The notes: generated from the sequence alone by a model not told the origin. Counted from the stretch's first letter, positions 21,922 to 34,167 are shown. The stretch is DNA of 64,000 nucleotides from Muscardinus avellanarius (GCA_963383645.1 OY726561.1:23454795-23518794); one strand, 5' to 3'. Made by a program: numbers and translations.

Positions 21922-24900
21922 ATGCTTTTGTAGGTCACATTATTAAAAATAAAAAAGCATTGAAGAAATATTACCTTAAGGTTAGATATTAATGTTAATT
22001 TAATGGCAGTATGCCTTACCCAAAAAATAATCAATAAATTTGTATAAATCACAATTCCAAATTAAATTCCTTTGCAAGTAATTGTGAAATATGTTGACAT
22101 ATTAATTTGTGCCAATTTTTAAAATAAATGTTTACTAATACTTTGATATTATATTTTTATCTTCTAGGTTGTCAAATATAGATTGTCGCCATTTAATTGA
22201 CTATAATTTACTCAGAAGTATGAGTATTTTTATGATATTTTGCCTCTTAGTTTAAAATAGCATAGGGTTAAGATTATCTTTATAGTACTCATATTCAGTT
22301 AACTCAACATTTTACACAAGAGCACTCTCAGCAAAAAAACATTTACACATTTACATGAATGTATTTAGAGTAAAAATAAAAATAAAAATTATTTCAGTTC
22401 TAATCATATTTTAAAATTCACTACAATCCATTTCTTATTTGAAAACTTGCAAATTATGAAACTCAGAGCATTTCATATACAGTTTTAAAAAATAAATTTT
22501 ATCATTGTAATGCCTTGCACCTACAGGACATGGATTTTAAGGACAGGAAGTGAGGTTCGCTCAGACAACTGCAACTGTGCATTTGAAACAGTCTGTTTAC
22601 AGTTATTTTCAAGTTATCCAATTATTTTAGATAATTATTCCATACAAGGGGCAAGAAGTTTAAAAGTATATGTATATAAAAATCATTTAAGTCAATTGCT
22701 TTACATGAAAAGTCCAAAGAAATGAGAAAAATAGAACTTTCAAACTGAGAACAAAAATATCTTGTTCTTTGTTATAATTTCTCAGTTCTTGCAGTGTAGC
22801 AGAAACAAAAAGACAGTAAACATGCGAAATTTCTTTCTTAAGTCATCGCATTTTTTTTTTTTTTCAGTATCAGTGTAAAACTGTGTGGACCTATCCAGGA
22901 AAAAATCAGCACTCATGGCTATTGCTTCATAGACATTTACTAAACTTGTTCACTTTGCACAATCAAACAAATTCAAGTATTTTGACTAGTTTTAGCACAC
23001 TGGTACAAAATGAAAACAAAATAAAACACAGCAAAAGGAAGGATCAGACAATTACCAACAGGCAAATCTGTGAAAGAAAAAAAAAAAAACAGTTGGATAA
23101 TCAAATTTATTGAAAGAACCCAACTGCTTTAGACACTGCTCAGAATCCTAGGTAGGCACAAGAATTCTGTTCTGTTTCTTTAGAATATGCTAAAAAGGAT
23201 AACAAGGAGAGATTACTGCATAATAGCCCTACAATTTACCGAAGTGACACCCAAATCTCATGCCTGAACATGAAGCTGGACATTGTCTGTTCCTAATAAC
23301 CAGTAGTGGTAGCTAAGGACTCAATTGTCTCTCCTTGCCTGACAGTTTCAAGCACTTTGTAACTAAAAATATTCATGAGTGGAATTAACATTATATTTAT
23401 ATTTATCAAATTATTTCTATAGAGACATTCTCAAAGCAGGTCCCTCCGCACTGTTAAAAATTCTGCCAATATTCTGTTGGAATGGATTTTCCAATCAGTC
23501 AATATTTGACCTATATATTCAATACCTGAAAAACCAAAGGTTATAAATGTGATGGATCTCAAAGAACCCTTTGGATGCCTAGGTTAAGAAATATTTTAAA
23601 ACTTGCTCCCAAATGGGTATGTCTATTTATAGTCATAAATACATATTCTCTTTATATATAAGTTAAATCCTGTTTCAGTCTTTTACCTCTGGGAGCTTGC
23701 ATAGGTTGGAAGATAGTAAGTATTTTATTCTGGTATAGGCCCTAACAAGTGATATTAGAAAGTTTGTTTTGAGTAGTCAATGGATTTTGTCAAACAAAGT
23801 TGTTTATCAAAATCTTAAAGTGAGTGCTAGCTATAACATTCAGAATAATAAAAAAAATAGTGACAAATTGTTTATCGTTGACATTTTTATGGAACACTTA
23901 AATGTTAACTGACTTCTTAATTTAACTAAACTCACTTTTTCCAATTCTATTGTTCAATTTAATTAAATGAAGGACTATGCCATTGGTAAGAAAATTAAAT
24001 CTAATAGATCATCTAAATCTATGCACTAAAAATGTATTTGAGGATATGGTTTGAAGTATTTGGAAACTAAATGCTTGATTTTTGGTAAATTATTTAAAAA
24101 CAAAAGATAATTGGGTATTTATAAATATATCAAGACAACATTGACAATGTTCCCATTTCAATCACTTTATTTGAAGCTGAGGGCAAAAATAAATCTTATT
24201 TTCAGTTGCAATACATTTACTTTTTGTATAATCCATGATGAGTGAATATGGCAGATAGAAAGAGACAGAGATTTAGGGAGCTGTTCTAATCTATTTTTAC
24301 ACATGACTACTAGTCTTTCTTATGGGTAGCAATTTTGATCTGGACCTCAGTTTGTCAACATCAATGATAAAAATGCACTGTAATTGTAAGTTGTAAAGTT
24401 TTCTAAAGTTTCCTCAATTTTTAATATCTGCAAAAGATGACTGGCTCCTTCAAGCCCGGGTTCCCTGAAATTCCCCTGATAAAAAAATGTAACCTTTATT
24501 ATGCGCCTTCATCTGAAGCTGAAAGACACTTTAAATATCTATTTGCCCAAGATAAAGTTCATAAACATGCAGGGCTGTCTTATACACTTAGCTCACGAAG
24601 CTTTTGTTTTTGTTTTGCTTTTCAGTATACCCTCATTAATTAGAGAGCATTAAATATATTTGTTGGTGGTATGTAAGACAAAATTCTTAAGAAATAGACC
24701 ACTTTAGCCATATAATAAATTGCAGTATTTCAAGCATAGAATCAAATTGATACCCAGGAGTTGGTGCCAACCGAGTGTCTATACTAAAATTCTTAACAAA
24801 ATGAACAACCACAACAACAACAACAAAAAGAGATGGATCATGAGCAAGAGTATTTGATCATATGTATATGTGTACAAGCTATTCCAAGCTAGAAGTTGCC

Positions 24901-24990
24901 CAAGAAATTAAGGTCAATGGAATAGTTTTGGTCATAGGTCACTGCAATCCAAATACTCTTCGTAGGGTTGATCCAGCTGTTGAGATATTG

Positions 24991-25102
24991 TTAAGCTTTG
25001 CTGTCATCTTCTTTTGATTGGATGATGTCATTAGAAACTTTAATTTCTATTGTTTCTGGATTTAGACCTTCTTTCCCATTTTCTTCTTTTAAAGGCAATT
25101 TT
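24991..25102 (-). CDS. NCAM2: NCAM2 last coding exon, coding part with stop codon
   Basis: This is the C-terminal end of NCAM2. The minus-strand acceptor follows a pyrimidine-rich run (TTTTCTTCCAG, AG at 25103-25104). One base completes Glu, followed by 36 codons and TAA at 24991-24993. The translation starts [18 protein letters not shown] and ends [11 protein letters not shown], the characteristic NCAM2 C-terminus. Two differences from remembered human NCAM2 are Asn for Asp (EENG) and Gly for Ala (EGLNP). The three exons together give 437 bp, about 145 residues covering the transmembrane helix and the whole cytoplasmic tail of the transmembrane isoform. The alternative GPI-anchored isoform uses other 3' sequence that I could not find here. 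Confidence 0.97.
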
Positions 25103-25867
25103 CTGGAAGAAAATAAAAAATAAGCTCCATTTGCTAAGGCATTTCAAGAGATAGTGCTTAACATTTAATCTAATATTTTGTAAAAGAAATATGTTACAAT
25201 TATTGGATAGAAAAATCAAATTTTTAAGTATTATCAAGTTGATACTAAAAACACTTAAAACATAAAGCAATTAGTATTGTCTACCTTAAAAATGTAATGT
25301 AATGCAGAAAGATGTATTAATGTGTTTACGAATTTAGTTAACTAAATTGTTCATTTGAGGGAAGCTTAAATTTGATAACTGATATTAAAAATACAATGAC
25401 TTTATAATGCAGAAATTAAAAAGCATTTTATATGTCAACTACGTAATATATTAGGCATCATATTTTTAAATAAAACAATAAATAGCTGTTGACATAGTCT
25501 GTTGCATAAAATTCAAACACTGGATGAATCAGTAATATTCTTTGGAACTTAATGTAGATTACTATATTTTAAGACTCTTTTCTTTGTTTCTTTGGTCTCT
25601 TTTAATTATTTTGTCTTGACTTTTTCATCAATTCTGAGTACATATTTTGAGAGTTGTTTGTAATTATAACCTATAAAGCAATAGTAACCATTATTTATTA
25701 ATAAGATAGCTTCTCAAATTTTACCATAGTGTCACTGAATCAAATGTACCAGTTTTCTACCCTTTTGTTTATCATTTACATCTTTTTATCATTATATCTG
25801 TGTTTCTGACTTTTGCTCTTGAATTTTTTCCCTTTGACTTTTTTCCACCTAAAGATAATTATCTTTA

Positions 25868-26097
25868 TTATTTATTTATTTTTTTTTTTTTGGTGGTACT
25901 GGGGGTGGAACCCAGAGGCTTTCTACCTCCGGGCTATACTCCCAGGCCTTTTTTTTTATATTTTATTTGGAAACAGGGTCTCACTAAGTTGCTGAAAGCC
26001 TCACTAAGTGGCTGAGGCTGGCTTCGAACCCGTGCGATCCTCCTGTCTCAGCCTCCCAAGTGCAGGGATTACAAGCATGCGCCACCACGCCCGTCTC
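25868..26097 (-). repeat. B1-dID SINE inserted in a palindrome
   Basis: Minus-strand full-length copy with a perfect 16-bp duplication AAGATAATTATCTTTA at 25852-25867 and 26098-26113. The first 14 bases of the target are a perfect palindrome. Confidence 0.93.
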
Positions 26098-26208
26098 AAG
26101 ATAATTATCTTTACAAAAAGGGTTCCAACTAACTTATTTCTTTAATTTCACCCTTTTATGGAAGAATAAAATTTGCCATGCTAGCTACTATTTGAAATTT
26201 TCATATTT

Positions 26209-26412
26209 GCCAGGCATGGTGGTTCACCCTTATAATCACAGCACTTAGGAGGCTGAGACAGGAGGACTGAGGATCTCAGACAGCCTCAGCTACTTAGTGA
26301 GTCCCTTTGCAACTCAGTGAGACCTTGTTTTAAAATAAAAGAATAAAAAATAGGGCTGTGGGTATAGCTCAAATGTAGAATGCCCCTGCGTTCCATCTCC
26401 AGCACCACAAAA
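26209..26412 (+). repeat. B1-dID SINE (old copy)
   Basis: Plus strand: GCCAGGCATGGTGGTTCAC start and a dID half with GGGCTGTGGGTATAGCTC and CCAGCACCAC, closer to a normal ID element than most copies here. Confidence 0.88.
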
Positions 26413-26575
26413 AAGAATTTTATTTATAATTTTAAATGAAGAAAATGAATAGTTTCAATGTGCAATCAAACCTATCATGCGAAAACCAATCAAACAAAAA
26501 TAAATCATAGGCAAAATCTAAGATCCATTATTAGGAATAAAGTAACATCTACTTTGTACTTATTAACTTGGACTC

Positions 26576-26577
<2 letters not shown>

Positions 26578-26623
<46 letters not shown>

Positions 26624-26629
26624 TGTGAT
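26578..26629. repeat. (TG)n microsatellite
   Basis: Nearly pure TG, about 25 units, abutting the tail side of the next SINE. Confidence 0.97.
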
Positions 26630-26836
26630 ATTGAGGATTAAACCCCCAAATTTTCTACCTCTAAGATACAGCCATATGTTTTTTGTTTTGTTTTGTTTTT
26701 TTCTTAAAACAGGGTCTCTCCAAGCTGCTGGGGTCTCTCTAAGCTCTAAGTTGCTGAGGCTGGCCTTAAACCTGCTATGCTCCTACCTCAGCCTTCTAAG
26801 TATGGGACTACAGGCCTACACCATCACGTCTAGCCA
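26630..26836 (-). repeat. B1-dID SINE (old copy)
   Basis: Minus strand, diverged: dID end ATTGAGGATTAAACCCC, (GTTTT)n, then AAAACAGGGTCTC and a B1 half ending CATCACGTCTAGCC. Confidence 0.8.
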
Positions 26837-27543
26837 GGCATTATGATATATGCCTGATATAAATGATATTTATGCCTGATATTTGTGAATGATATTTATG
26901 AATGATATAATTTATTCACAATCCATTTTTCCCCATTTCAAGGTGATAAAATATGAATAATAAATTAAGTCAATAAATCATTTATAGCACCATATTATAG
27001 AAAAATTAGATCTCTGATAGGTTAAAAATGCTTAATATATTTCTTATAAAACTGTATTTACTTGTAGGATTTTTTTCTGGTAAAACACTTTTTAATAGAG
27101 CCTTTTTATAGATTAGTTTTAGACCTTATTTGGCAGAATTGATTATAGTATAAGAGTAAATACATTTTAGTGTATCATTTAAGTTGTGTGTTGATAGTAT
27201 TTTTATACTTTTACATGTGCATTGTAATTATGCTGCATAGTGAGATTCAAAGTTCTATAAAAGATAATAAGACATGTCTTGTTGGTTTCCCATCAGACTC
27301 CACCCTTGTACACCCCCATTCCATACTCCCCTCCCACTCGTCTACTGGCTCTGGCTACTCTCATTTACTTAAAGTCTCTTCAGTTATTTTTTTCTCTAGC
27401 TTCCACATATGGAAGAAAATATTTGACCCTTGAATTTTTGAGACTAGATGATCTCAGTGTAATTTTCTCCAGTTCCATTCATTCTCCTGAAAATGACATG
27501 ATATATTCTTTTTTTATAACTGAGTAAAATTCCATTCTAAAAG

Positions 27544-27548
<5 letters not shown>

Positions 27549-27609
<61 letters not shown>
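27549..27609. repeat. (TA)n microsatellite
   Basis: Pure TA, about 30 units, inside the L1. Confidence 0.97.
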
Positions 27610-27611
<2 letters not shown>

Positions 27612-27680
27612 TTTCTCCATTCATCTGTTGATGGACACCAAGTTTACTTCCATAATTTGGCTATTATAAATTGTGTTGCT

Positions 27681-27917
27681 GCCGGGTGTGGTGGCTCATG
27701 CTTGTAATCCCAGCATTCAGGAGGTGGAGACCAGAGGATAGTGGATCACGGGGAGCCTCAGCTACTTAGCAAGACTCTTTGCAATTCAGTTAGATCCTGT
27801 TTCAAAAAATAAAAACGACTACAAAAATAGGGCTGGGGTGTAGCTCGGAGGTAGAATGCCCCTGAGATCCATCCCCAGTACCGCCAAAAAAAAAAAAACA
27901 TAAATAAATAAATAAAT
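27681..27917 (+). repeat. B1-dID SINE inside L1
   Basis: Plus strand, with an A-rich (AAAT)n tail. Target duplication AAATTGTGTTGCT at 27668-27680 and AAATTATGTTGCT at 27918-27930, one mismatch. dID half with GGGCTGGGGTGTAGCTC. Confidence 0.92.
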
Positions 27918-28474
27918 AAATTATGTTGCTATAAACATGATATGTATATATCACTATGGAATTCTGACTTTATTATTTTGGAAAGATATTGGTATAGCTT
28001 TGGAAAAATTGGTATAGCTGCTGGGTCATATGGTAGTCTCATTTCTAATCTCTTAGAGAACCACCATATTGCTCTACATAATGGCTATACTAGTTTGCAG
28101 TCCCACCAACACTGTAAAAGAGTTTTTATTTCTCCACATTCTCATTAGCATTTACTATTGTTTGTATTCTTGATGATTGGCATTATAACTGGAGCTAAAT
28201 GGAATCTCAGTGTCGTTTTAATTTGTATTTTCCTGACTGCTAATGATGTTGAACATTTTCTTATATACTTATTGACCAAAAGTTTTTCTTCTTTTGAAAA
28301 GTGCCTATTCAGTATAATTAACCATTTTTTTGAATGGGTTATTTTTTTCAGGGTTTTTATGAATCTATTAAATATTTTAGTTATTAATTATCTATCAGAA
28401 GAATAACTAGTACCATTTTCTCCCCTTCTGTAGTTTCTCTTTTTAGACTCTTGATAGTTAGAGGCTTTTATTAT

Positions 28475-28629
28475 TTTTTTTTGCATTACTGGGGATTGAA
28501 CCTGAGCATTCTCCCTCTAAGATACAACCACAGTTCTATTTTTTATTCTTTGGCTTCAAACTGGCTGCAATTCTCCTGTCTCAGCCTCCCAAGTACTGGA
28601 ATTACAAGTCTGCACCACCATGCCCAGTT
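28475..28629 (-). repeat. B1-dID SINE with internal deletion
   Basis: Minus strand: dID end ATTACTGGGGATTGAACCTG, then a jump to the CTCCTGTCTCAGCCTCCCAA tract, losing about 60 bp of the middle. Confidence 0.85.
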
Positions 28630-29971
28630 ACCTATAGGTTACAATGACCATATTTTTTCAATTAATGCTTGAATGGTATAATCCTATATAAATTTTTGCT
28701 CCTTGTATTTATGTTAAATAATTTAAAATATTAATATTATTTTCATTATTTTGTATTGAATTTTTCTTTTATATTAATAAAGAATTGGAATATTCATTAA
28801 ATTATAATCTGGTTGCATGCAGGGACATTTCCAAACACACCAATATAAAGTATTAAGGGTTAGCTAATGGGCATTATTTTTCATGTGAAATATTTTTATT
28901 TCTGAAATGGAGATTATAGAATGTTACAGCTCCTTCTAAAACAGTTAATTTCAGTTGAGAAAGTAAAAAGCTGTAATTAAATCACTAAAAATGGCCTGAG
29001 GATATTTATGCAGGCATACTTAGCTACAGGAAAGTAATTTGTGTTTGTTTACATATTAATTATTTTATCTCACTGAAAGAGATAGAAGGAAATTTTGAAA
29101 GAAAAATCTGTCTTTAGTTTTTAAAACACTTATCCTATCATTGGAAATAAGCATCCTGACTCAGTTTACTCTGAAAGGGAATGCTTCCTGGTAGAGAAAA
29201 AGAAATACTTGTTTTGCAAAAGAATAACAATTAAAAGTTGCTTTGGTGAGCAGTAGAATGGCTTATTCATGGTTTTGCTAGTGTCTTGTATATTCCATAG
29301 GATCCTACTCTTACTTAATAATGCCTCAGATTTGAATCTTTCTACTGTTCATGTGCAGAAATCTAGGCACATGGAGGTTTAGTTGGCATATCTACTACAG
29401 TTTCAATGGACAGTGAGGGGTGCTAGCATAACATTGTCATGAATGGAAATCTAACTTCACTTACAGATACATTAAAAATTGAAAAGTTAACAGTTTTTCT
29501 GCTTTTTCTTTACAATTATTTTCTAAAATTTTAATTGAAGATAACATCGTAAATGAGAATTCTTGTGCCTTTTACTATGTTATCTTTAATTAAGAGCCTC
29601 CTAAGGTGCCAGTCCTATGCCATCTCCTTTAGTATCAGAATCAGGGCATCAGAATCTCTTTATTATTTTAGTATTCAAGGATTGAAATTTATTTTCTATT
29701 TGTAGGTGGGAAGATGGAATCTAGACTAAACACACATGTATATGTATCAAAGTTACTCTGTTAATTCTTTCCTCTGTATTCATGATGAACTTATTTCATA
29801 TTTTAACATGTATTTGAAGTCATAATAAACATTATTCTGAGTGAAAAGTTTTAAATAGTTTTGTATATATCTTACTGTCACATTTGAAATAAAAAAGATG
29901 ACTAATTTCCTGACCCATGTTGACCTGACTTATAGCTATCCAAATGTAAATAAGCATTTCAAGCCCCATAC

Positions 29972-30091
29972 TCAGGTTCTGTTAGTGGTGTGGTCTCATT
30001 TGGCTCATTCACTGGGCTCCCATCTTCGTGATTGGTAATTCTTTCGTCCTCCGTTCTCATCTCCACTATTGGTTCTTTTGATCCATCTTTC
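29972..30091 (-). CDS. NCAM2: NCAM2 cytoplasmic-tail exon (penultimate coding exon)
   Basis: This 120-bp exon encodes the middle of the NCAM2 cytoplasmic tail. The minus-strand acceptor is CTTTTCTAG (AG at 30092-30093) and the donor is GTATGG (29966-29971). One base completes Leu, then 39 codons, then GA of a Glu codon that is finished in the last exon. The translation begins [17 protein letters not shown] and ends [12 protein letters not shown]. It is acidic and Ser/Thr/Pro-rich, has no fold that can be recognised, and is expected to be an unstructured intracellular tail. Compared with the human protein as remembered, one position reads Ile where human has Val (ERITNHEDG). The frame is open throughout and both splice junctions are in phase, so the exon looks functional. 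Confidence 0.97.
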
Positions 30092-30734
30092 CTAGAAAAG
30101 CAAAGAAAAATGTTTTTTATGATGTAAAAATAGATGCATTATAGATCATATTTTAAATATTTCTACACAATCCTACTTTGTTTTGAACAAATTAAACAAA
30201 GTTGGTTGGATTCCGTTACCAGTAACATTTTTTTAAATTTATTTTGTCATATTTTACCCTCGGAGGAAATTTGAGAGAAATTCTATTCTGTCTAGGTCTC
30301 TTTAAATCATAAAATTATGTTCTTTCACAAAAGTACTTTATTACTTTTTTTAGTGATTAGAAACATATATGGATCAGGAGCCTCAAGTAAGCAAGAGCTA
30401 CATAATAATATTTCTGTAATTTGCAGAAAAATAAATGGAACTAGAAAATACAGTCTCATCATCTTAAAAAATATTTCCTAAAGTTTTTCATCAGGCATAC
30501 AATGTGATTATGTTATTCTTGAATAAAATCTTTTACATATATAATTTTTACATATATAATAATGTTTGGTGGTTGTCTTATTATCATATCTTTGTAATTG
30601 ATGCTTAAACTGATTATTGATTATTGATGAACTTGAAATGATATCAACTATATTTTTTATTATTTACTCTTTGTTACCCTTTTTTACTATTTTATTCTTT
30701 ATGATTTTTTTGCCTTTTCTGTTTTTTGTTTTTG

Positions 30735-30950
30735 TTTTTGTTTTTGTTTTGTGGCACTAGGGATGGAATCCAGGGGTCATCTATCTCCAGACTATACTCC
30801 CAGACCTATTTTATAATTTATTTGGAAACAGGGTCTCATTAAGTTCCTGAGAGCCTCACTAAGTAGCTGAAGCTGGCTTTGAACCTGTGCAACTCTCTTG
30901 TCTCAGCCTCCCAATACTGGGATTACAAGCATGCACCACCACACCCAGCT
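30735..30950 (-). repeat. B1-dID SINE
   Basis: Minus strand with a (GTTTTT)n tail region, GGCACTAGGGATGGAATCC and antisense B1 start ACACCCAGCT. Confidence 0.88.
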
Positions 30951-31329
30951 TTTTTATGGTTTTAATTGATTATTTTGTACAATTCTGCTTTCTCTCTCTT
31001 CTTGGTTTATCAGCTGTACTTTTGCTTTTAATTCCTTTTTATAATGTTTTTCGATGCTATAAATTTAATAACTAAAACTTTCCATTCTTAAATAACACTA
31101 TAATACTTCATGGGGCATGGGAATACCTTATTTTTTGGTGTATTGTAATTAGCATCCTACTGGGATTATAGAGTGTCATAAATGCATGCACACAGTTTTG
31201 TGAAGATGCTTTTAATGACAAGTTATGCCTAATTTCTTCTTTCCATATTCCATATAATTGTCATAATTTATTTTATTTATATAAATTATGTGCATATATT
31301 CTGCATAATATATTGTTCCAAAATTACTT

Positions 31330-33725
31330 TTATATTTTATGTTTTATTTGGTGCATTATAGTCTCACATAATAATGTACATCATATTGACAATAGCATAT
31401 ATTCACACAGTACTTGGTGCCCTCCTTCTCTCCCACCTCCCCCTTCCCCTCCTCCCAATACCAAGTGTCTAGGTTAATGATATTATATGAACATGTATAC
31501 GCATAGTTGCAGGTAGTATTTCAATTAATGAACCTCAGCCTTCTTCTCCTACTCTTTCTCCCTGACTCCATTGAGGATCTTTTCCATTATCTGGAGTCCC
31601 TCTGGTATCTCAAATACACCCTAGCTTAAACATAGTAAAGAAACAAAGTCCTTTATTTTTCTGTGCATGGGTAATCTTGCTTAACATAATGTTCTTCAGG
31701 TCTTTCCATCTTCTTACAAATGACATAATTTAGTTCTTTTTTATTGGTGAGTAGAATTCCATTGTGTGTATTTCCAACAATTTGTAATCCATTCATTTGC
31801 TGTGGAGACCTAGGTTGATTACCTACTTTAGCTATTGTGAATTGTGCTGCTATGAACATGGTTATGCACATGTTACTGAAGTTCTCAGATTTCAATCCTT
31901 TTGGAAAAATACCCAGTAGTGGTATAGCCAGATCGTATGGTAGATCTATTCCCAGTTTTCTAAGAAATCTCCACACTGATCTCCATATCAGGTCAACTAG
32001 TTTGCACTCCCACCAACAGTGGAGAAGAGTTTCTATTTTACCACAGCCTCCCAACATTTATTGTTATTGAATTTCTTTATGTTTGCAATCCAATCAGGGT
32101 TAGATGGAATCTCAGTATAGTTTTGATTTGATTCTCCCTGTTTGCTAATGATGTTGTGATGTTGAACATTTTTTATGTATCTATTGGCCATTTGTATTTC
32201 TTTCTTTGTGAAGTGTCTATTTAACTCAGTTGCCCATTTCTTGATTGGGCTATTTTTTTTTTTTTTTTACTAGTGTAAAGTCTTTTAAACTCTTTGTAAA
32301 TTCTGGATATTAACCCTCTTTCAGAGAGATAGTTGGTCCAAATCTTCTCTCATTCTGAAGGCTTTATCTTTAGATTCTTGATGATATACTTTGATGAGCA
32401 AAACCTTTTTAGTTTGATGCCATCTCACTTGTTAATCCTTGTCTTAATTTTCTGAGCTTTGGAGGTCTTGTTGAGAAAGTTACTACCTGTGATTCTATGT
32501 TGGAGTGTTGAACCTATGGCCTCCTCTAATAGCTTCACAGTCTCTGGTCTGATTTCCAGGTCTTTGATCTATCTTGAGTTGATTCCTGTGCATCGTGAGA
32601 GGTAAGTATTTAATTCCATCTTTATACAAATGGATAACCAGTTCTCCTAACGCTGTTTGTTGAAAAGTTTGTCTTATCTCCAGCAAATAAATTTGGTCCC
32701 TTTGTCAAAGATCAGCTGACTATAAGGTTTGTGTTTGTTTCTTATCTTCTATTGAATTCATTTGTGTGCCTGTTTTTGTGCCAATACCATGCTGTTTTAA
32801 TTAGTGTAGCTCTGTAGTTTAATTTGAAATCAATAATTGTGATGCCTCCTGTATAGTTCTTGTTGCTAAGAATTGCTTTGGCTATTCTGGGTCTTTTTTT
32901 CTCCATATAACTTTCATGATGAATTTTTCTAGGTCTATAAAGAATGTGGTTGGTATTTTGATAGGAATTGCATTGAATCTGTAGAACACTTTGGCAAAAT
33001 GATCATTTTGATGATATTTATTCTGCCTATCCATGTGCAAGGGAGATCTTTCCATGTTCTAAAGTCTTCTTGAAATTCTCTTTAATGTTTTATAATTTTC
33101 AAAGTGGAGTTCTTCTACCTCTTTGATTAGGATTACTCTTACATATTTTGTTGGTTTTGATGTTATTTAAGTGGAATTATTTTCTGTATTTTATTCTTAG
33201 TAGATTCATTGTTGATATATAAAAAAGCTACTGATTTCTTTAGGTTGATTTTGTATCCAGTTACTTTAAATGGTTAATAAGCTTTAGTATTCTTTTGGTT
33301 GAGTCTTTTGGATATTCTAGGTAAGAATCATGTTGTCTGCATACAAAAATAATTTTAATTATTCTTTTCCTACTTGAATTTGATTCCTATCCTTTCCTTG
33401 TCTTGAAGATTATATTGAAAAGGAGCGGCAATAGTGGACATTCTTGTCTTGTTCCTGATTTTAGAAAAAATTTTCCAATTTTTCCCATTCAATATAATGT
33501 AGGCTTGGGTTTATTATATATTGCCTATTGATGTTGGAATTTATTTCTTCTATTCCAATTTTCTGCAGTGTTTTTAACATGAATCTTTGTTGGATTTTGT
33601 CAAATACTTTTTCAGCATCAATTGATGTCATCATGTTATTTTTGTTCTCAGTTTTGTTTATGTGGTGTATAAGAAGTGCTGATTTGTGTATGTTGAACCA
33701 GCCTTGCTTAATTATTTTATTCCAC
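31330..33725 (-). mobile_element. 5'-truncated L1, 2.4 kb
   Basis: Antisense L1 from the 3' terminus (TTTGGTGCATTATAGTC at 31348) to mid-ORF2, without SINE interruption. It includes the reverse-transcriptase catalytic loop (minus strand, about 33325-33365), which reads YADN instead of YADD, and the ORF2 C-terminal domain (next entry). Relatively low divergence among the L1s here. Confidence 0.88.
31653..32057 (-). pseudogene. L1 ORF2p C-terminal domain remnant, 134 codons still open
   Basis: This reads as the C-terminal segment of L1 ORF2p: LLHCWWECKLVDLIWRSVW early on, then DLPYDLAIPLLGIFPKGLKS and MFIAAQFTIAKVGNQP. The Cys/His-bearing HCWWECK block is the conserved C-terminal cysteine motif region of L1 ORF2p. 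The element is 5'-truncated with a broken upstream frame, so no protein is expected; the open stretch reflects modest age. On the remaining codons the 3' boundary lies at the end of ORF2. Confidence 0.8.
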
Positions 33726-33859
33726 TATTACCTTTTATTAAAATTGTGAAAAATAAATATGCATATATAGATAAAGTTCAATTTTACATACATTTATTTT
33801 TTATCTAATGATTTGCCTATGTCTATGTAGGTTTTAAATTCTAAAATATATTATTTACT

Positions 33860-34074
33860 CATTTTTTTTTTTTTTTGCAGGTCTGGGGATAGAACTCAGA
33901 GGCATTTGACCTCCGAGCTATACCCCCTGCCCTACTTTTTATTCTTTATTTTGAAACAGGGTCTCACTAAATTGCAGAGGGCCTCACTAGGTAGCTGAGG
34001 CTGTCCGTGAACAACGATCCTCCAGTCTCACCTCCCGAATACTGGGATTACAAGCGTGTACCACCACGCCCAGT
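33860..34074 (-). repeat. B1-dID SINE
   Basis: Minus strand: T-run 33863-33877, GTCTGGGGATAGAACTCAG, variant B1 half with CTGTCCGTGAAC, antisense start CACGCCCAGT. Confidence 0.9.
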
Positions 34075-34164
34075 GGTTATTTACTCTCTTTCTAAAGAAC
34101 TTTTTTTAAAGAAATATTTTTCAGAGCAGGTCTACTGGCAAAAATGTCTTTTTGTTTGTATGAG

Positions 34165-34167
<3 letters not shown>

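Larger units (their letters stand above)
19540..24990 (-). other. NCAM2: Probable long 3' untranslated region of NCAM2
   Basis: About 5.4 kb follow the NCAM2 stop codon on the minus strand before the first strong end signal. Unlike the flanks, this stretch holds almost no interspersed repeats: one SINE (21737-21921) in 5.4 kb, against roughly one per kilobase elsewhere. That depletion is what a transcribed terminal exon would show. The sequence is AT-rich with many AUUUA-like motifs on the RNA strand and a short (GTT)n run near 24811. Other AATAAA-type signals on the minus strand (near 24153, 20651 and 19881) could give shorter mRNAs. The extent is inferred and not seen directly. Confidence 0.6.
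27160..28470 (-). mobile_element. 5'-truncated L1 (3' UTR and ORF2 C-terminal part)
   Basis: Antisense L1 from its 3' end near 27160 (GTGCATTGTAATTATGC at 27217) through the C-rich 3' UTR to ORF2 (TGCAGTCCCACCAACACTG at 28095). Broken by a (TA)n run (27549-27609) and a SINE (27681-27917). No long open frame. Confidence 0.85.
25103..29971 (-). other. NCAM2: NCAM2 last intron (4869 bp)
   Basis: GT-AG intron between the penultimate and last coding exons. It contains SINEs at 25868, 26209, 26625, 27681 and 28475, a 5'-truncated L1 (27160-28470) and (TG)n and (TA)n runs. The stretches 25105-25850, 26840-27150 and 28640-29965 are AT-rich unique DNA in which I recognise nothing. Confidence 0.93.

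Noticed and set aside
24437..24643. 68-codon open frame beginning MTGSFKPGFPEIP, with GC-richer start
   Set aside because: It is opposite in strand to NCAM2 and within its proposed 3' UTR; no family resemblance.
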